DNA from: a virus
Reading direction: 5' to 3' (one strand)
DNA: 32,679 nucleotides
IMG/VR virus record: IMGVR_UViG_3300046534_000592
Location: 1-32,679 of that record
The position numbers and the translations under genes were made by a program. Of this stretch, positions 9,254 to 18,841 are shown piece by piece. Positions within the stretch are counted from its first letter, which is position 1, and every line of letters starts with the position of its first letter. Under the pieces are notes generated by a model. It did no database searches. It was given only the letters and a program-made list of their open reading frames with translations, and was not told the origin of the DNA.

Positions 9254-10343
9254 ATTGGTTACCTTCCATGAACTGTTGAGCTTTGGCTTTTCTAGCTTCT
9301 GCTAAATCAAATACCGCAGCGTCTTCTTCTACGCTAGGCAATTTATTTGTAAGAAATTGTTTTAAATAATTATTAAAAAAGTACTCTTTGTATTTTTGTG
9401 AAAATAACATTTTTTTATTTTGATCAAGAGGTAAATCATCTTTATAAGACCATGACTCCATTCCAGCGTTTGCATTTTGAACCATTTGATCGTCTTCTTC
9501 TTCACTAGTTCCTTTAGATAAAAATACGTTCCAAGCAGCTACAGCTTCTTGTTCTGCTCCAAGTACTCCTGCTATTTCAGCGTTCATAAACGGAGCTACT
9601 TTTTTATCTATCTTGTCTATATCATATCTATATACATTTCTTCCTTTACCATTACCTATGTCAATTATCTCGTAATCAGGTTCACCGTTGAATTTTAATA
9701 TAAATTCTTCTGATATTTTAGCGGCAGAAGATAACTGTTGATTTTCCCCAATAGAATCTGGAGGAAATATACCAGTTTCAACTAACAACCTACCCATATC
9801 TCCAGCTAAATCAGGAGTATCTGCTACTAGAGAAGTATCTGAATCTAGCATTGTTGAAAGAGCAGCGCTATTTATAGATAAAGGCGTATCAAATCCAGGA
9901 CCTACAAAAGTTAGTTGTTGGCTTCCGTTTGCTACTAACTGCAACACTATATCATAACCATCTGTTTTAGAAAAACCAGGTTTTTTAGTTAATATACAAT
10001 TAGCTATCATAAAAGAAAAATCATTATTAACATCGTAATAAGGAGTTTCAGTAACGCTTAGCTCTCCAGTTACATTAGCTAAAAATTCTAAAGATAACTG
10101 CGGAGCGGTTTCTAATTGAACTACTCTAGCGTTTTCAACTGTACAGTATTGATCCATACATTTACCTTGTTGTATGTTCATTTTTAATGTAGCATACTCT
10201 CTACCAGTTTCTTGATAAGCTTTGTTTAAAACACCAAATTCAGTATCAATAGGTTTAGATACATAGTCCATGTTATAAGCGATAGCATCACTTTGTATCA
10301 TTTGCTTTATTAAAAGATTTGTTGTAACGTTTCTATTTTCCAT
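9252..10343 (-). CDS. Conserved virion-module protein of unknown function
   Basis: A 363-residue soluble protein with no signal peptide or membrane span. The N-terminal half is mixed helix and strand with two close cysteines (KCMDQYC, about residues 61-67). The middle is acidic, and the C-terminus is helical and charged, ending in EARKAKAQQFMEGNQ. It lies between the ejection-type protein (1 base away) and the giant polyvalent protein (10 bases), so it most likely belongs to the same set of internal or ejected virion proteins. I do not recognise a domain. An alternative is a chaperone or packaging partner for the giant protein, which its position would also fit. Confidence 0.75.
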   Translation of the reverse strand: MENRNVTTNLLIKQMIQSDAIAYNMDYVSKPIDTEFGVLNKAYQETGREYATLKMNIQQGKCMDQYCTVENARVVQLETAPQLSLEFLANVTGELSVTETPYYDVNNDFSFMIANCILTKKPGFSKTDGYDIVLQLVANGSQQLTFVGPGFDTPLSINSAALSTMLDSDTSLVADTPDLAGDMGRLLVETGIFPPDSIGENQQLSSAAKISEEFILKFNGEPDYEIIDIGNGKGRNVYRYDIDKIDKKVAPFMNAEIAGVLGAEQEAVAAWNVFLSKGTSEEEDDQMVQNANAGMESWSYKDDLPLDQNKKMLFSQKYKEYFFNNYLKQFLTNKLPSVEEDAAVFDLAEARKAKAQQFMEGNQ

Positions 10344-10344
10344 G

Positions 10345-11025
10345 TTAGTTTGCTTTTGCTTTGTTTGCCATGAAAGATCCAGCAGCTGAAGCTACTCCAC
10401 CTATCGCTCCAGTTAATGCAGCTGTTTGATCTCTTGACGCTTGAGCTTTTATACCTTGTTGGTTATCTATTTGTCCCTGTAATCTATTTAATTGCATCAT
10501 TTCTCTTCCTTCTTGTTGTCCATAAACAAATGATTTCCCCGCGGCGTCTAAGCTTTGCATTCTTTGTTCTTCACTTATTTTAGCTTGCTGTAGTCTTTGT
10601 TCTCCAGCTGCTCTTTTATCTTCATTAGATTTTTCTTGTGATTCTATATCAGCAGCAACACCTTTTTTGCTAGCTAAAGCAGCTTGAGCTAAAGCAGTTG
10701 CACCACCAGCACCACCACCTGTAGCTCTAATAGTGTCTAGTGTGTTCGCTAGACTTATGTCAGCTTCTTCTATTTGCATTTCAGCAGCTTGAGTAGCTAC
10801 AGATAAATTAGCCATAGGATTGCTCATCATACTACTTAAGTTAGTGGAATCTTCATAAGGATTTATTATTTCTTGTCTGTTAGCCTCTAAACTCTCCATC
10901 TTAGCGTTCATTTTCTTTAGCTTTTTAGCGGCTTTTCTTTTTGCTTTTCTAGCTTTACCTCCACCGATAATGCCGCCAATGATACTTGCTCCGGCGCTAA
11001 CAGCTCCTGCGATTATAAAGGTCAT
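10345..11025 (-). CDS. Probable internal virion / DNA ejection protein
   Basis: A 226-residue protein of the composition seen in ejected virion proteins of short-tailed phages (T7 gp14-like). The N-terminus has a Gly/Ala-rich hydrophobic segment (IIAGAVSAGASIIGGIIGGG, residues 4-23), followed by a strongly basic helix (KARKAKRKAAKKLKKM). A long Ala/Gln/Glu-rich helical region follows with a Gly-rich hinge (ATGGGAGGATALAQAAL), and a second Gly/Ala-rich hydrophobic patch (TGAIGGVASAAGSFM) near the C-terminus. Such proteins are carried in the head or neck and inserted into the host envelope to make a path for the DNA. The ATG overlaps the stop of the cupin gene (ATGA), so translation is probably coupled. 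The family call rests on composition and position, not on a conserved catalytic motif. Confidence 0.65.
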   Translation of the reverse strand: MTFIIAGAVSAGASIIGGIIGGGKARKAKRKAAKKLKKMNAKMESLEANRQEIINPYEDSTNLSSMMSNPMANLSVATQAAEMQIEEADISLANTLDTIRATGGGAGGATALAQAALASKKGVAADIESQEKSNEDKRAAGEQRLQQAKISEEQRMQSLDAAGKSFVYGQQEGREMMQLNRLQGQIDNQQGIKAQASRDQTAALTGAIGGVASAAGSFMANKAKAN

Positions 11026-11471
11026 ATATTTTTGTATTTATTATTGTATTCTTCTGTTGTCATTGAGACTATTTCTTTTTCTAGTTTAGATATATCTTGA
11101 GTATTTGTTGGGTTTTTGTGAACATTAACAAATATAGAATCTTCAAGAGCTAGTATAATTCTTTGAGATCCTGGTTTAGAAACTGTATAGCAAGGAGCTA
11201 TATGTTCTATTTTTTCACCGTTATTATTTATAACAACTTTTCCAGTTAGTAAAAACCAAACATGCAAATGATTATGAACAGCTCCTACAATGACGTGGTC
11301 TTTTTTTAAATCCATTTGTCTTACGTATAATTGATCTGCAAAACTATGTTTAATAGGTATGTCTGGTATAGTAGCTATGTTTTCTCCATCACCATAAAAT
11401 CCATTCTTTTCTTTGCCTGAAAACATTAAGTCTTTCAAAGCAACTATACTTTCAATGTTTTTTAATTCCAT
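11022..11471 (-). CDS. Cupin-fold protein in tail module
   Basis: A 149-residue protein with a single cupin-like double-stranded beta-helix. The first cupin motif is visible as G63-x2-H66-N-H68-L-H70 followed by a Gly at 77. The second motif keeps P100-G101 and a late histidine at 118, with the usual glutamate of motif 1 replaced (VWFL instead of an E). Three closely spaced histidines could still bind a metal. The C-terminal 30 residues are a charged helix. It sits between the beta-rich tail protein and the ejection-type protein and is coupled to the latter by ATGA. In a virion module a cupin fold can be a sugar-binding or purely structural part; I cannot tell enzyme from scaffold. Confidence 0.7.
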   Translation of the reverse strand: MELKNIESIVALKDLMFSGKEKNGFYGDGENIATIPDIPIKHSFADQLYVRQMDLKKDHVIVGAVHNHLHVWFLLTGKVVINNNGEKIEHIAPCYTVSKPGSQRIILALEDSIFVNVHKNPTNTQDISKLEKEIVSMTTEEYNNKYKNI

Positions 11472-11491
11472 TTAATTTAATTTAATTTAAT
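11472..11491 (-). promoter_or_regulatory. TTAAA repeat leader before the cupin start
   Basis: Four TTTAA units on the plus strand lie directly before the cupin ATG and run into the stop of the upstream gene, so the message reads TTAAATTAAATTAAATG. The same short leader is found before the giant gene (9242-9253) and the coiled-coil gene (28445-28459). There is no Shine-Dalgarno sequence here. It is probably an unstructured A/U-rich start region of the kind Bacteroidota ribosomes use. Confidence 0.5.
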
Positions 11492-13025
11492 ACCCGTTGT
11501 TCATCGTGTATACCGCGCCAACGTTAAATAATTCTTTTTCACCTCCAACATTTGTTGTGTTGTCAGTAGATAAAGTAACTGTAGAATAGAAACCTTTAAT
11601 ACCACTCATTGCGCTACCAAAAACAACTTCACCTAAAGACGCTGCACTGTTGTTTATTAAATTTGCAACGTATTTGTTTTCTTTTCTATCAAAGCCCGCA
11701 CGTAGTATTGGTGGAGTTAACGCCGCAGGATACTCGTTACCCAGTAAATCATATTGACCTTGTTGGTAACTATACACTGAAGGTGGTAACACAGCGGGAG
11801 ATACAACTGTTGGTAGTGATGAGTCATATGATGAGTTTACTGTCTCGTCTTGTGTTTCTTGATATTGAACTCCGCCTAAAAGATCTTCACCTGTAGAGTC
11901 ACTTATGATGCTACTAACTTGCCAGCCGTTACTTCCTTCGTAGGATATTGTTCTAAAAGTTTTAGAAAAATTAGGTTGAGGATTAAAAACAAAAGTTATT
12001 GAACTAGGTGTAGACACTCCATAAAAATTACCTCGTAGCGCTGAAGGATCCGTAGAGTAATGTTGCCACAAAGCTCCATCTTTAAGCGTATATAGTTTAT
12101 CTCTTAAGCTAAGCATTTGATCAGGTTTAAAACTATAGAAAGTTGACCAACCTTCTCCACCGCCTATTGATTGACCATAAGCCAACGTTGAATAAGTTGC
12201 TGTAGGAAACTGTATTGGATCTTGATATAAAGAAACTACATACTGTTTGTTATGTATATCCCATCCACCATGAACAAAACCAGGAGCAACAGATTGGTTT
12301 ATAGAGTTTAAAGTGTCTCTAAAATAATCAGTCATACCTTCTCCAGATATTTCCCTTACGCTTCCACCTGATAACTTTAACATAACGTTATTGTTTTCGT
12401 CTGAAAAATACTTATCATAACCATATACAGCAAAACTTTCTGGGTTTCTACTTATACCGTATTGACCAGGAAAAGGTTGAATAACACCAATTGTTAAATT
12501 AGAAGAGGTTACTGTTGCGTTTCCTTCAGCAGAGTAAATAGCACTTTTATTAACTAAAGCTCTACTTATTTTATTTTCTTGGAATATAACTAAATTAGTA
12601 TCTTCAGCGTATAACTTTTGTATTGATCCATTTGCTGGATCAGCGCTTTTTGTAATACTTTGTCCAACCGAAAAAACGTTAGTATCATTTACTCCAGTTC
12701 TAGAATTAAATATACCAGAAAAAATTAAAGTATTAATTCTGATTGAAGAATTTGGTTCATCTTCTACTATATAAGCTTTCACGCCAAAGTCTACAGAAGT
12801 ATTATTATAACCACCTCTTATTCTTGCTTCTTCTATTATCCAATTATTAGCGTTATCAGTGGTAGTAGTTGAGTAAACATTGAAACCACCAATAGTTTGA
12901 GGTATACCAAAAGAGCCGTTCCATACAGGCGCAGTTAATGCTACTGGTGTTGCTGGTTGGCTGTTTGTCATAGTTTTTCTTAATAAAAAACTGTTAAAGT
13001 ATTTAACTTCTACTACTACTCCCAT
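11487..13025 (-). CDS. Beta-rich tail/muzzle-type structural protein
   Basis: A 512-residue protein rich in Ser, Thr, Asn, Tyr and Gly, with alternating polar and hydrophobic residues as in beta-propeller or beta-sandwich virion proteins. Typical stretches are NVFSVGQSITKSADPANGSI (about 120-140), SRNPESFAVYGYDKYFSD (about 193-210) and GGWDIHNKQYVVSLYQDP (about 255-272). These match my memory of tail or receptor-region proteins of marine phages, often as part of one larger protein. It directly follows the 1252-residue beta-rich protein, 39 bases away, so the two probably build the same neck or tail-tip structure. There is no signal peptide and no catalytic motif I can see. Exact position in the particle is inferred. 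Confidence 0.7.
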   Translation of the reverse strand: MGVVVEVKYFNSFLLRKTMTNSQPATPVALTAPVWNGSFGIPQTIGGFNVYSTTTTDNANNWIIEEARIRGGYNNTSVDFGVKAYIVEDEPNSSIRINTLIFSGIFNSRTGVNDTNVFSVGQSITKSADPANGSIQKLYAEDTNLVIFQENKISRALVNKSAIYSAEGNATVTSSNLTIGVIQPFPGQYGISRNPESFAVYGYDKYFSDENNNVMLKLSGGSVREISGEGMTDYFRDTLNSINQSVAPGFVHGGWDIHNKQYVVSLYQDPIQFPTATYSTLAYGQSIGGGEGWSTFYSFKPDQMLSLRDKLYTLKDGALWQHYSTDPSALRGNFYGVSTPSSITFVFNPQPNFSKTFRTISYEGSNGWQVSSIISDSTGEDLLGGVQYQETQDETVNSSYDSSLPTVVSPAVLPPSVYSYQQGQYDLLGNEYPAALTPPILRAGFDRKENKYVANLINNSAASLGEVVFGSAMSGIKGFYSTVTLSTDNTTNVGGEKELFNVGAVYTMNNGY

Positions 13026-13042
13026 GTTCTATTAATATTATT

Positions 13043-13051
13043 ACTTGTTTT
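13043..13051 (-). promoter_or_regulatory. AAAACAAGT intergenic motif, copy 1
   Basis: The minus strand reads AAAACAAGTAATAATATT in the 39-base gap before the 512-residue tail gene. The same nine bases followed by a purine and an A/T-rich tail occur in two other gaps (18882-18890 and 28501-28509). It could be a promoter part or an RNA processing site; with three copies the case is suggestive only. Confidence 0.3.
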
Positions 13052-13064
13052 TTATGTTTTTTAA

Positions 13065-16000
13065 CTACGGAGTTGGTCCGCTTCCACAGTTTGGAGGGTT
13101 ACTATTGAATACTCCAGTTCTATCTACTATTGGTATACTCGCTGGTGGGTTAACTAACGCCCATGTTATAGAAGTACCTAATGCTTGTGTGCAATAAGTT
13201 CCGCCGTCTGCCGCTATATTATCAACAGTAGTTGCGCCGTTACAATTTTGATAAGTAACATCTAACATTTGAATATTTCCACTAGCATCAAAATCATAAT
13301 CTGGAACTGGATTTGCGGTAGAAGAACTTACAAAGTTACACACAGTGGCAGCGATAACAACATTAAATGTACATGCAGCTTCCAAATTGCCAGCGTCAGC
13401 AGCACCAACTTTTAACGTATAAGTTCCATTTGGAGGATCACCACCAAGTGTTCTTGCTGTTATAATAGCTTTTAAAGCATTGTTTCCCGCGGTTGGATAA
13501 TCAACAGCCGTGCTAACAGCTATGTCAAAATAGTTATTACCTTGAGCCTCTGTTAATGTCCAGGTTAAATCTGTTTGTTTGTTTGCGCCATAAGAACTTC
13601 CATTCACCGCGTAAAGTGTAGCTGCAATTGAAAAAGCAGTACCATTACCACCTGTTAAAGTAACATTACCTGCTGGACATCCAGTAATAACTGGATCTAG
13701 ATTTTCTAATGTAACATCTTCATAAAAAGTTTCAATAATACCATTCACGACACTTTGAAATAAAAACCTAAATGATCTTGCTTCTATTGGAAATCCATAA
13801 TAATAATAAGGATTGCTCGCGCTACCAGTGACGCTAATAGTATAATATCCAGTACTAGGATCATTAAAAGTAAACTCTGCTGATCTATCTTGCGGTGAGC
13901 TTTGTGTGTCAAAAACACTTACTAAACTTAAAACACCTTGGTTAGTTCCTGTTCCATAAGCAATATGTGCGCTAGCTGCATTTACTAAGTCAAAAGTAGC
14001 TGTGCCAATTGCAGGTCCAGCTGTAGGTGGACTTGTAGAAACTCCTGGTATTATTGATTCTTTGAAATTAGTAGTATTAAAACCATTTAAAGTAGCAGCC
14101 GCAGAACTATTCTCTATTATAGCTGTATTTAAATCTGTTATTAATCCACTGCTTGATGTTTCCCAGAATATATCTAATTCAGATAAAACTGGATCTGTTT
14201 CAAAAACTGCTAAGTTTTGTAGGTTAACTATTGGAACTGACTTGTGAAAGTTTAAAGTAGTGCTAGCTACTAATGTTTGGTTTTTGTTAACTGTTATAGA
14301 CGCGGTCCCAGTTATTGCTGTTATAATAGTTCCAGGTAGAATTGTTCCACCAGTCACCGTATCTCCAATGTCAATTGTTCCAAACACGTACGCCGCTACA
14401 GCACTAACATCAATAACTTTAGTATCTGGAGTTGAGGTACCAAGTGTTAATCTAGTGGCATTTTCATTTATAACGCCAAATTCTTTTGTTGTAGATATTC
14501 TAGCAATAAATGGATCAGAATCAATACTATAAAAAGCTTGGCTTGGAATGTAATTAGTTAAAGTGTTTTCTCCATTAAACAAATCGTCATCACTAGCTAT
14601 AGTACTTACTATGCTACCTGCTTTTTTAGGATAAAATTGCTTATTTGTCAGTGCCGGTTGAGTAGGAGATGCGTCCTCGTTTTCTACTCGGCCGTTTAAA
14701 TCTACACTACTTCTAAATTGTTTTTGTGTTGGACCTACTTCAGTTAAATCTCTAGGAACTTTGTTTATATTGTCATTTATTAAAACCGCGTGAGAAGTCT
14801 TACCTAACTCTAATTCTTTATCATTTGGATAAGCAGCCAAAACACCAGGAAGATATACATTGTAGTATTCTTGCTCTTGTTGTTTTACAACTATTTTATA
14901 CGAATACCATCCAAGAGGATTGTAATCAGCGCTAGTGTCATCTCCATTATATATACCAGGCCAACCAGTATTTGCGTTAGGTTGAACTGGACTAATTGGT
15001 TGATTAAACAATACTCTTAAAGCATTACCTGGAAATTCTGCCTTATCAATAGAACTACCTAGGTAGCCAGTATAAGTTGTTGATCCTCCAAACTCTTGAG
15101 AGTTATTTGTCTGTGAAGCGTCTTGATTTGAAAGTATTACAGTTGACTGTCTGCCGTATCTATCTGATAAAACTACACCAACTTGATATGTTCTGTTTTG
15201 CTTTAAAGTACTACTTGGATATTCTAATTTACCAACTGCACTTTTTATTGTTCTAGGAGTAATAGTAGCTGTATTGTCTTCTTTTAAATTCACACCAACG
15301 CTGTAGTCTATGCTAGCAGGTGGAGTGTGTTTAGTTTGAAAATTACCATATATAACTCTATTGGCTGATATTTCTTGTGAAAAAGCTTTTACAGGTACCT
15401 TGTCAAATACTCTTATTATTTCATCAGAAGGTAAAGTTTTAAAAGGTTTTTTAGAGTTGTAATTATAAGTGAATATATCTGGTTCTACTGTTTGCGCTAC
15501 TATGTTTTCTATAGGTATTGTGTCTATAACTTTAACAGCTAAAGCATCAGACTCTTTGTAAAGAATATCAATAGAAATTATCTTATGTAGTGATTGTAAA
15601 GTAGCTTTTGTAGAAGGTAAAGGTATTCTAAGTCCTATTTTAGTAACTTTATTTTCCATAAAATCAACTATAGTACTTCTGTAAGTATCTTGCTCATCTG
15701 TTGTTTGAGCGGTTAAATCATGCCAATCTTTGTTATACATAAAATAACCATCTTGTTCTGGTATAAAAGTTGGCTGTGTAAATGGAGCAAATATAGAATA
15801 CTCGTTGTCATCAAATTGAAATCTATAACTAAATCTTATAAATTTATCTTTTAAGAATTCAGAATCTCCAGTAAAATCATCTTCATAATAAGGATTTGCA
15901 TTGAAAACAAACTCAAGCTTAGTAGTTGCAGAATAAGCAGCTATATCAGCGGTAGTTGTAAAAGATTTAACAGTTGGAGTTGGAGCAGTAACAACAGTAA

Positions 16001-16823
16001 CGCCAGTATCAATCATCACACCAAGAGTGTTTATATAGTAAACAGCATCACCTTCAACAGGCGATGTACCTCCAATTACGTTTCCTTCAGCTGTACCAAT
16101 ATCTAACAATATAGGCGCGCTAAAACCTGTAGCAAATTGTAATGGATTTGTTCCGTCACTAAAAGCTGACCCTCCGTTAGGATAAAATTTACTAGTCACA
16201 TCGAACATAGTAGTTTGATAATCGCCTTCAGCAGGTAGTAAAAGTGGATTAGCAGTTGCCATAGCTGGTGTTATGATTTCAAACAGTTCTATAGATTCAT
16301 AAGGATTATATGTTGCAACAGATATTTGATCCTCTGTTGTATAATAATTAAGTGTGTTAGCGCTAACAACATTTATTTTTCTAGGTTGATTTCTGTTATC
16401 TGTCCAGAATAATAATCCTTCTAGTATGTTAACTCCGTATATAGGATTTAGTTGTGAGAAATTTAAAAAAGCACCTTGTACTAAAACAACGTAAGTTTCT
16501 TGAAGTGAGTTGTATGATATTATAAAGTTTTTAGCACCTGGATCATATTTGTTAACTGAATGATTAGTAAGAAAAATATAAACAGTATTGTTTATTTCGT
16601 CAGTTAAGTAACCAATAGATTTTAGATCAGTAGTTTGAGTTAAAGTATTAAAATCTTGAACTAACGTATTTCCTAATACATTTTCCAAAGCGCCAACATT
16701 AGCACCTTCTGATTTACTTACTTGAGCATTGATCGCGTTTCTATATTCTCCATTTTGCAACAACCTAGCATCTAGGTCTTTATTCATTTTGCCTTTAAGG
16801 AAATTATTACTAATATTTGCCAT
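13065..16823 (-). CDS. Large beta-propeller-like tail/neck protein with Ig-like C-terminal part
   Basis: A 1252-residue structural protein. The N-terminus (NNFLKGKMNKDLDARLLQNG, residues 6-25) is a signature I know from tail or stabilisation proteins of marine podovirus-like phages, where it leads into a beta-propeller; here KSIGYLTDEINNTVYIFLTN at about 68-87 looks like a propeller blade. The middle (about 300-750) contains further beta structure and ring-contact-like loops. The last 250 residues carry Ig-like repeats (GNVTLTGGNGTAFSI, NGTYTLKVGAADAGN), common in adhesive phage proteins. Together this suggests a protein that closes the neck and reaches outward, possibly with host-binding ends. 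It begins 5 bases after the upstream ring protein. P22 gp10-like or muzzle-like are alternative names for the same job. Confidence 0.7.
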   Translation of the reverse strand: MANISNNFLKGKMNKDLDARLLQNGEYRNAINAQVSKSEGANVGALENVLGNTLVQDFNTLTQTTDLKSIGYLTDEINNTVYIFLTNHSVNKYDPGAKNFIISYNSLQETYVVLVQGAFLNFSQLNPIYGVNILEGLLFWTDNRNQPRKINVVSANTLNYYTTEDQISVATYNPYESIELFEIITPAMATANPLLLPAEGDYQTTMFDVTSKFYPNGGSAFSDGTNPLQFATGFSAPILLDIGTAEGNVIGGTSPVEGDAVYYINTLGVMIDTGVTVVTAPTPTVKSFTTTADIAAYSATTKLEFVFNANPYYEDDFTGDSEFLKDKFIRFSYRFQFDDNEYSIFAPFTQPTFIPEQDGYFMYNKDWHDLTAQTTDEQDTYRSTIVDFMENKVTKIGLRIPLPSTKATLQSLHKIISIDILYKESDALAVKVIDTIPIENIVAQTVEPDIFTYNYNSKKPFKTLPSDEIIRVFDKVPVKAFSQEISANRVIYGNFQTKHTPPASIDYSVGVNLKEDNTATITPRTIKSAVGKLEYPSSTLKQNRTYQVGVVLSDRYGRQSTVILSNQDASQTNNSQEFGGSTTYTGYLGSSIDKAEFPGNALRVLFNQPISPVQPNANTGWPGIYNGDDTSADYNPLGWYSYKIVVKQQEQEYYNVYLPGVLAAYPNDKELELGKTSHAVLINDNINKVPRDLTEVGPTQKQFRSSVDLNGRVENEDASPTQPALTNKQFYPKKAGSIVSTIASDDDLFNGENTLTNYIPSQAFYSIDSDPFIARISTTKEFGVINENATRLTLGTSTPDTKVIDVSAVAAYVFGTIDIGDTVTGGTILPGTIITAITGTASITVNKNQTLVASTTLNFHKSVPIVNLQNLAVFETDPVLSELDIFWETSSSGLITDLNTAIIENSSAAATLNGFNTTNFKESIIPGVSTSPPTAGPAIGTATFDLVNAASAHIAYGTGTNQGVLSLVSVFDTQSSPQDRSAEFTFNDPSTGYYTISVTGSASNPYYYYGFPIEARSFRFLFQSVVNGIIETFYEDVTLENLDPVITGCPAGNVTLTGGNGTAFSIAATLYAVNGSSYGANKQTDLTWTLTEAQGNNYFDIAVSTAVDYPTAGNNALKAIITARTLGGDPPNGTYTLKVGAADAGNLEAACTFNVVIAATVCNFVSSSTANPVPDYDFDASGNIQMLDVTYQNCNGATTVDNIAADGGTYCTQALGTSITWALVNPPASIPIVDRTGVFNSNPPNCGSGPTP

Positions 16824-16828
16824 CTAGT

Positions 16829-18058
16829 TTATGATTTTATCCATTTAGATTTACCTCTCATCACTTGAGTTATTTCATCAAGTTTGATATTAGATAGTCT
16901 TATTTTAGCATTTCTAAGTTTTGCACTACGGTCTCTTTTAAAACGTTGAACAACGCCCTCTGGAGTTCCAGCTCTTGTAGATAGTATAGAATACAGCAAA
17001 TGAGAATACATTGCATCTTCGGCCATCTTAGGAACTCTACTGTCTAAGTCGTAAGCAAGTCCATCAGATATGTATTCTAATACAATTAATCTATCTGCTA
17101 AGTTACTAGAAAAAGCTATTCTACCTTCTCTTTCGTTCATATTAAACCAACCATTAACTTGAGAAACAGCAGGATCTAAACCGTATCTTCTTCCAAAAGC
17201 ACCAAGTCCGTATCCATATCCATCTTGCATAAAATCAAAAAACGTGTTTAAATTATCATTATTAAAGCCACCTGTTAAAAGTCTATCGTTTGCGTTTTTC
17301 CATCTTTCCGAAGTTATAGAAGTTCCTTCTAGATTATCCCCAAAATTATCTTGTGTTGGTTGCCCAGCGTTATCTTGTAAAGGCATTTCATAAGGACTTA
17401 TAGTAAGGTTGTTTGCTGGGTATATAATACGCTTAACACCAAGAGTATCTATAGAAGATATTCTAACGTAATTAACGTAATCTTGTGGCAAGATAACCGC
17501 AAGGCTAGGCGGTACAGTTAGCTCTTGTGATTTAACACTTTTCAAAGTGTCATAACTAAATTCTTGCATTCCACGTTTAACGTGAAAAACAACATCCGAT
17601 TTTTTACATGTTTGAATTAATTTACCGTCACCTACGTAACCAACCATGAAATTGTCTATAATATCACCAATAGTAATATAAGCATAACCACCGTAATTTT
17701 CTTCAACAGCTTCGCCTGTAGCATTTCTAGCTCCATAAGCACCACCGTCTAAGGCTTTCATTTGAACAACTACGTAAGTTCCAAGAGCAATAGCCGCTGT
17801 GAAAGTTACTATATTGTTTACTATCGTATAAGCTAATATATATTCTGTGTATGTTATGCCGTCAGCGCTAGTGTATAGTTTAAAATTATTTAAAGCATAA
17901 TTTGCCTGCGTTGGATCAGAGCTGCCAAATATTAAATCTGTATTAAAGCTTGTTGTAAACTCTTGATTCTGCAGTGCGGTTAGTGCTCTAAAGCCTTGCG
18001 CGCCTGCGTAATATTGTTTGTTAGTCTCGGTTATTAAACCTCCGTTTGGAATTGGCAT
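16829..18058 (-). CDS. Tail tubular / ring connector protein
   Basis: A 409-residue protein of the neck. The central and C-terminal parts hold the features of adaptor or tail-tubular proteins of short-tailed phages (T7 gp11 and crAss-like ring proteins): ITIGDIIDNFMVGYVGDGK (about 131-149), a helix with FHVKRGMQEFSYDTL (about 158-172), then PPSLAVILPQDYVNYVRIS (about 182-200), a pattern of an N-terminal helix bundle packed on a beta-sandwich. The C-terminus is helical and basic (RFKRDRSAKLRNAKIRLS). The N-terminal 110 residues look like an added beta domain (DLIFGSSDPTQANYALNNF). It sits between another ring protein and the large beta-rich tail protein, the expected order from portal outward. 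I am confident of the connector role and less so of which ring it forms. Confidence 0.75.
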   Translation of the reverse strand: MPIPNGGLITETNKQYYAGAQGFRALTALQNQEFTTSFNTDLIFGSSDPTQANYALNNFKLYTSADGITYTEYILAYTIVNNIVTFTAAIALGTYVVVQMKALDGGAYGARNATGEAVEENYGGYAYITIGDIIDNFMVGYVGDGKLIQTCKKSDVVFHVKRGMQEFSYDTLKSVKSQELTVPPSLAVILPQDYVNYVRISSIDTLGVKRIIYPANNLTISPYEMPLQDNAGQPTQDNFGDNLEGTSITSERWKNANDRLLTGGFNNDNLNTFFDFMQDGYGYGLGAFGRRYGLDPAVSQVNGWFNMNEREGRIAFSSNLADRLIVLEYISDGLAYDLDSRVPKMAEDAMYSHLLYSILSTRAGTPEGVVQRFKRDRSAKLRNAKIRLSNIKLDEITQVMRGKSKWIKS

Positions 18059-18064
18059 ATTTTA

Positions 18065-18826
18065 TTAACTTTTTTCATTAATTTCTACTTGCTGTGCTTC
18101 AGCTTGTGCAGATTGAACGATTTCTGGATCTCTTATTATTATACCACAATACTTGAGCACGTTTGTTATAATGTTTGTTTGCTCTGATACGTCTAGTTCA
18201 AAATTAGTAGAAGTAGTTGGGTTGAAAGTGTATTGACCAAAACTACCAGTTGTGAAACCCCAAACAGGGTTAACGGGTCTAAATAAGCAGTTTACACTTA
18301 CTGAGCTAGGTACAGGTGATATATTCAACACAAGTCTAGCTGGCGTTGCTGGAGTAGTTACTATTGTAGCGTGTGTAGTATAACCAATAGGATATTGGTT
18401 TGTTGGAGAAGTTAGGTTGGATCTTGTAATTGTAGAAAAATCGCTTCTACTTGTTAGTTGAGTTATAGAATTGTAAGTAGGATTTCCTGTGTATGTAGAT
18501 ATTATTTCACCTATTTTATAAACCGTACGTAGACCATTATAATAATATGATTGCGAAGGTACATCTAAAGTGAATGCAGTGTCTTGTTCAAAAGGATAAA
18601 GTTTATAAGCATTGCCTTTAAACATGTTAAAAAACTCTGTATCGTTTTGTTGATTGTTTTGATTGAATCTATTAAGTTGATTACCATCTGGAAAATATGA
18701 AGCAAAGATTTCTTCTTGTACTTGAACAGCTAGGCTGTTAAACTCTATTGGAGTAACGTATCCTCTTTGTTCTTTGTTTAATATGTACAAGACTGTTGTA
18801 TATACTGTGTTTATATTTACCGCCAT
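18065..18826 (-). CDS. Head-tail ring protein
   Basis: A 253-residue protein whose N-terminus (NINTVYTTVLYILNKEQRGY, residues 4-23) followed by TPIEFNSLAVQVQEEIF matches a neck/ring family I associate with marine and crAss-like phages. A helical N-terminal third is followed by a beta-rich middle (TLDVPSQSYYYN, RLVLNISPVPSSVSVNCLFR) and a helical C-terminus ending AEAQQVEINEKS. Stacked rings of such proteins join the portal to the tail hub. The gene lies 6 bases before the tail-tubular gene, as expected for partners made together. Its own leader contains a strong stem-loop (18842-18880) that separates it from the previous gene. Confidence 0.7.
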   Translation of the reverse strand: MAVNINTVYTTVLYILNKEQRGYVTPIEFNSLAVQVQEEIFASYFPDGNQLNRFNQNNQQNDTEFFNMFKGNAYKLYPFEQDTAFTLDVPSQSYYYNGLRTVYKIGEIISTYTGNPTYNSITQLTSRSDFSTITRSNLTSPTNQYPIGYTTHATIVTTPATPARLVLNISPVPSSVSVNCLFRPVNPVWGFTTGSFGQYTFNPTTSTNFELDVSEQTNIITNVLKYCGIIIRDPEIVQSAQAEAQQVEINEKS

Positions 18827-18841
18827 TATTGTTTGTTTTAA

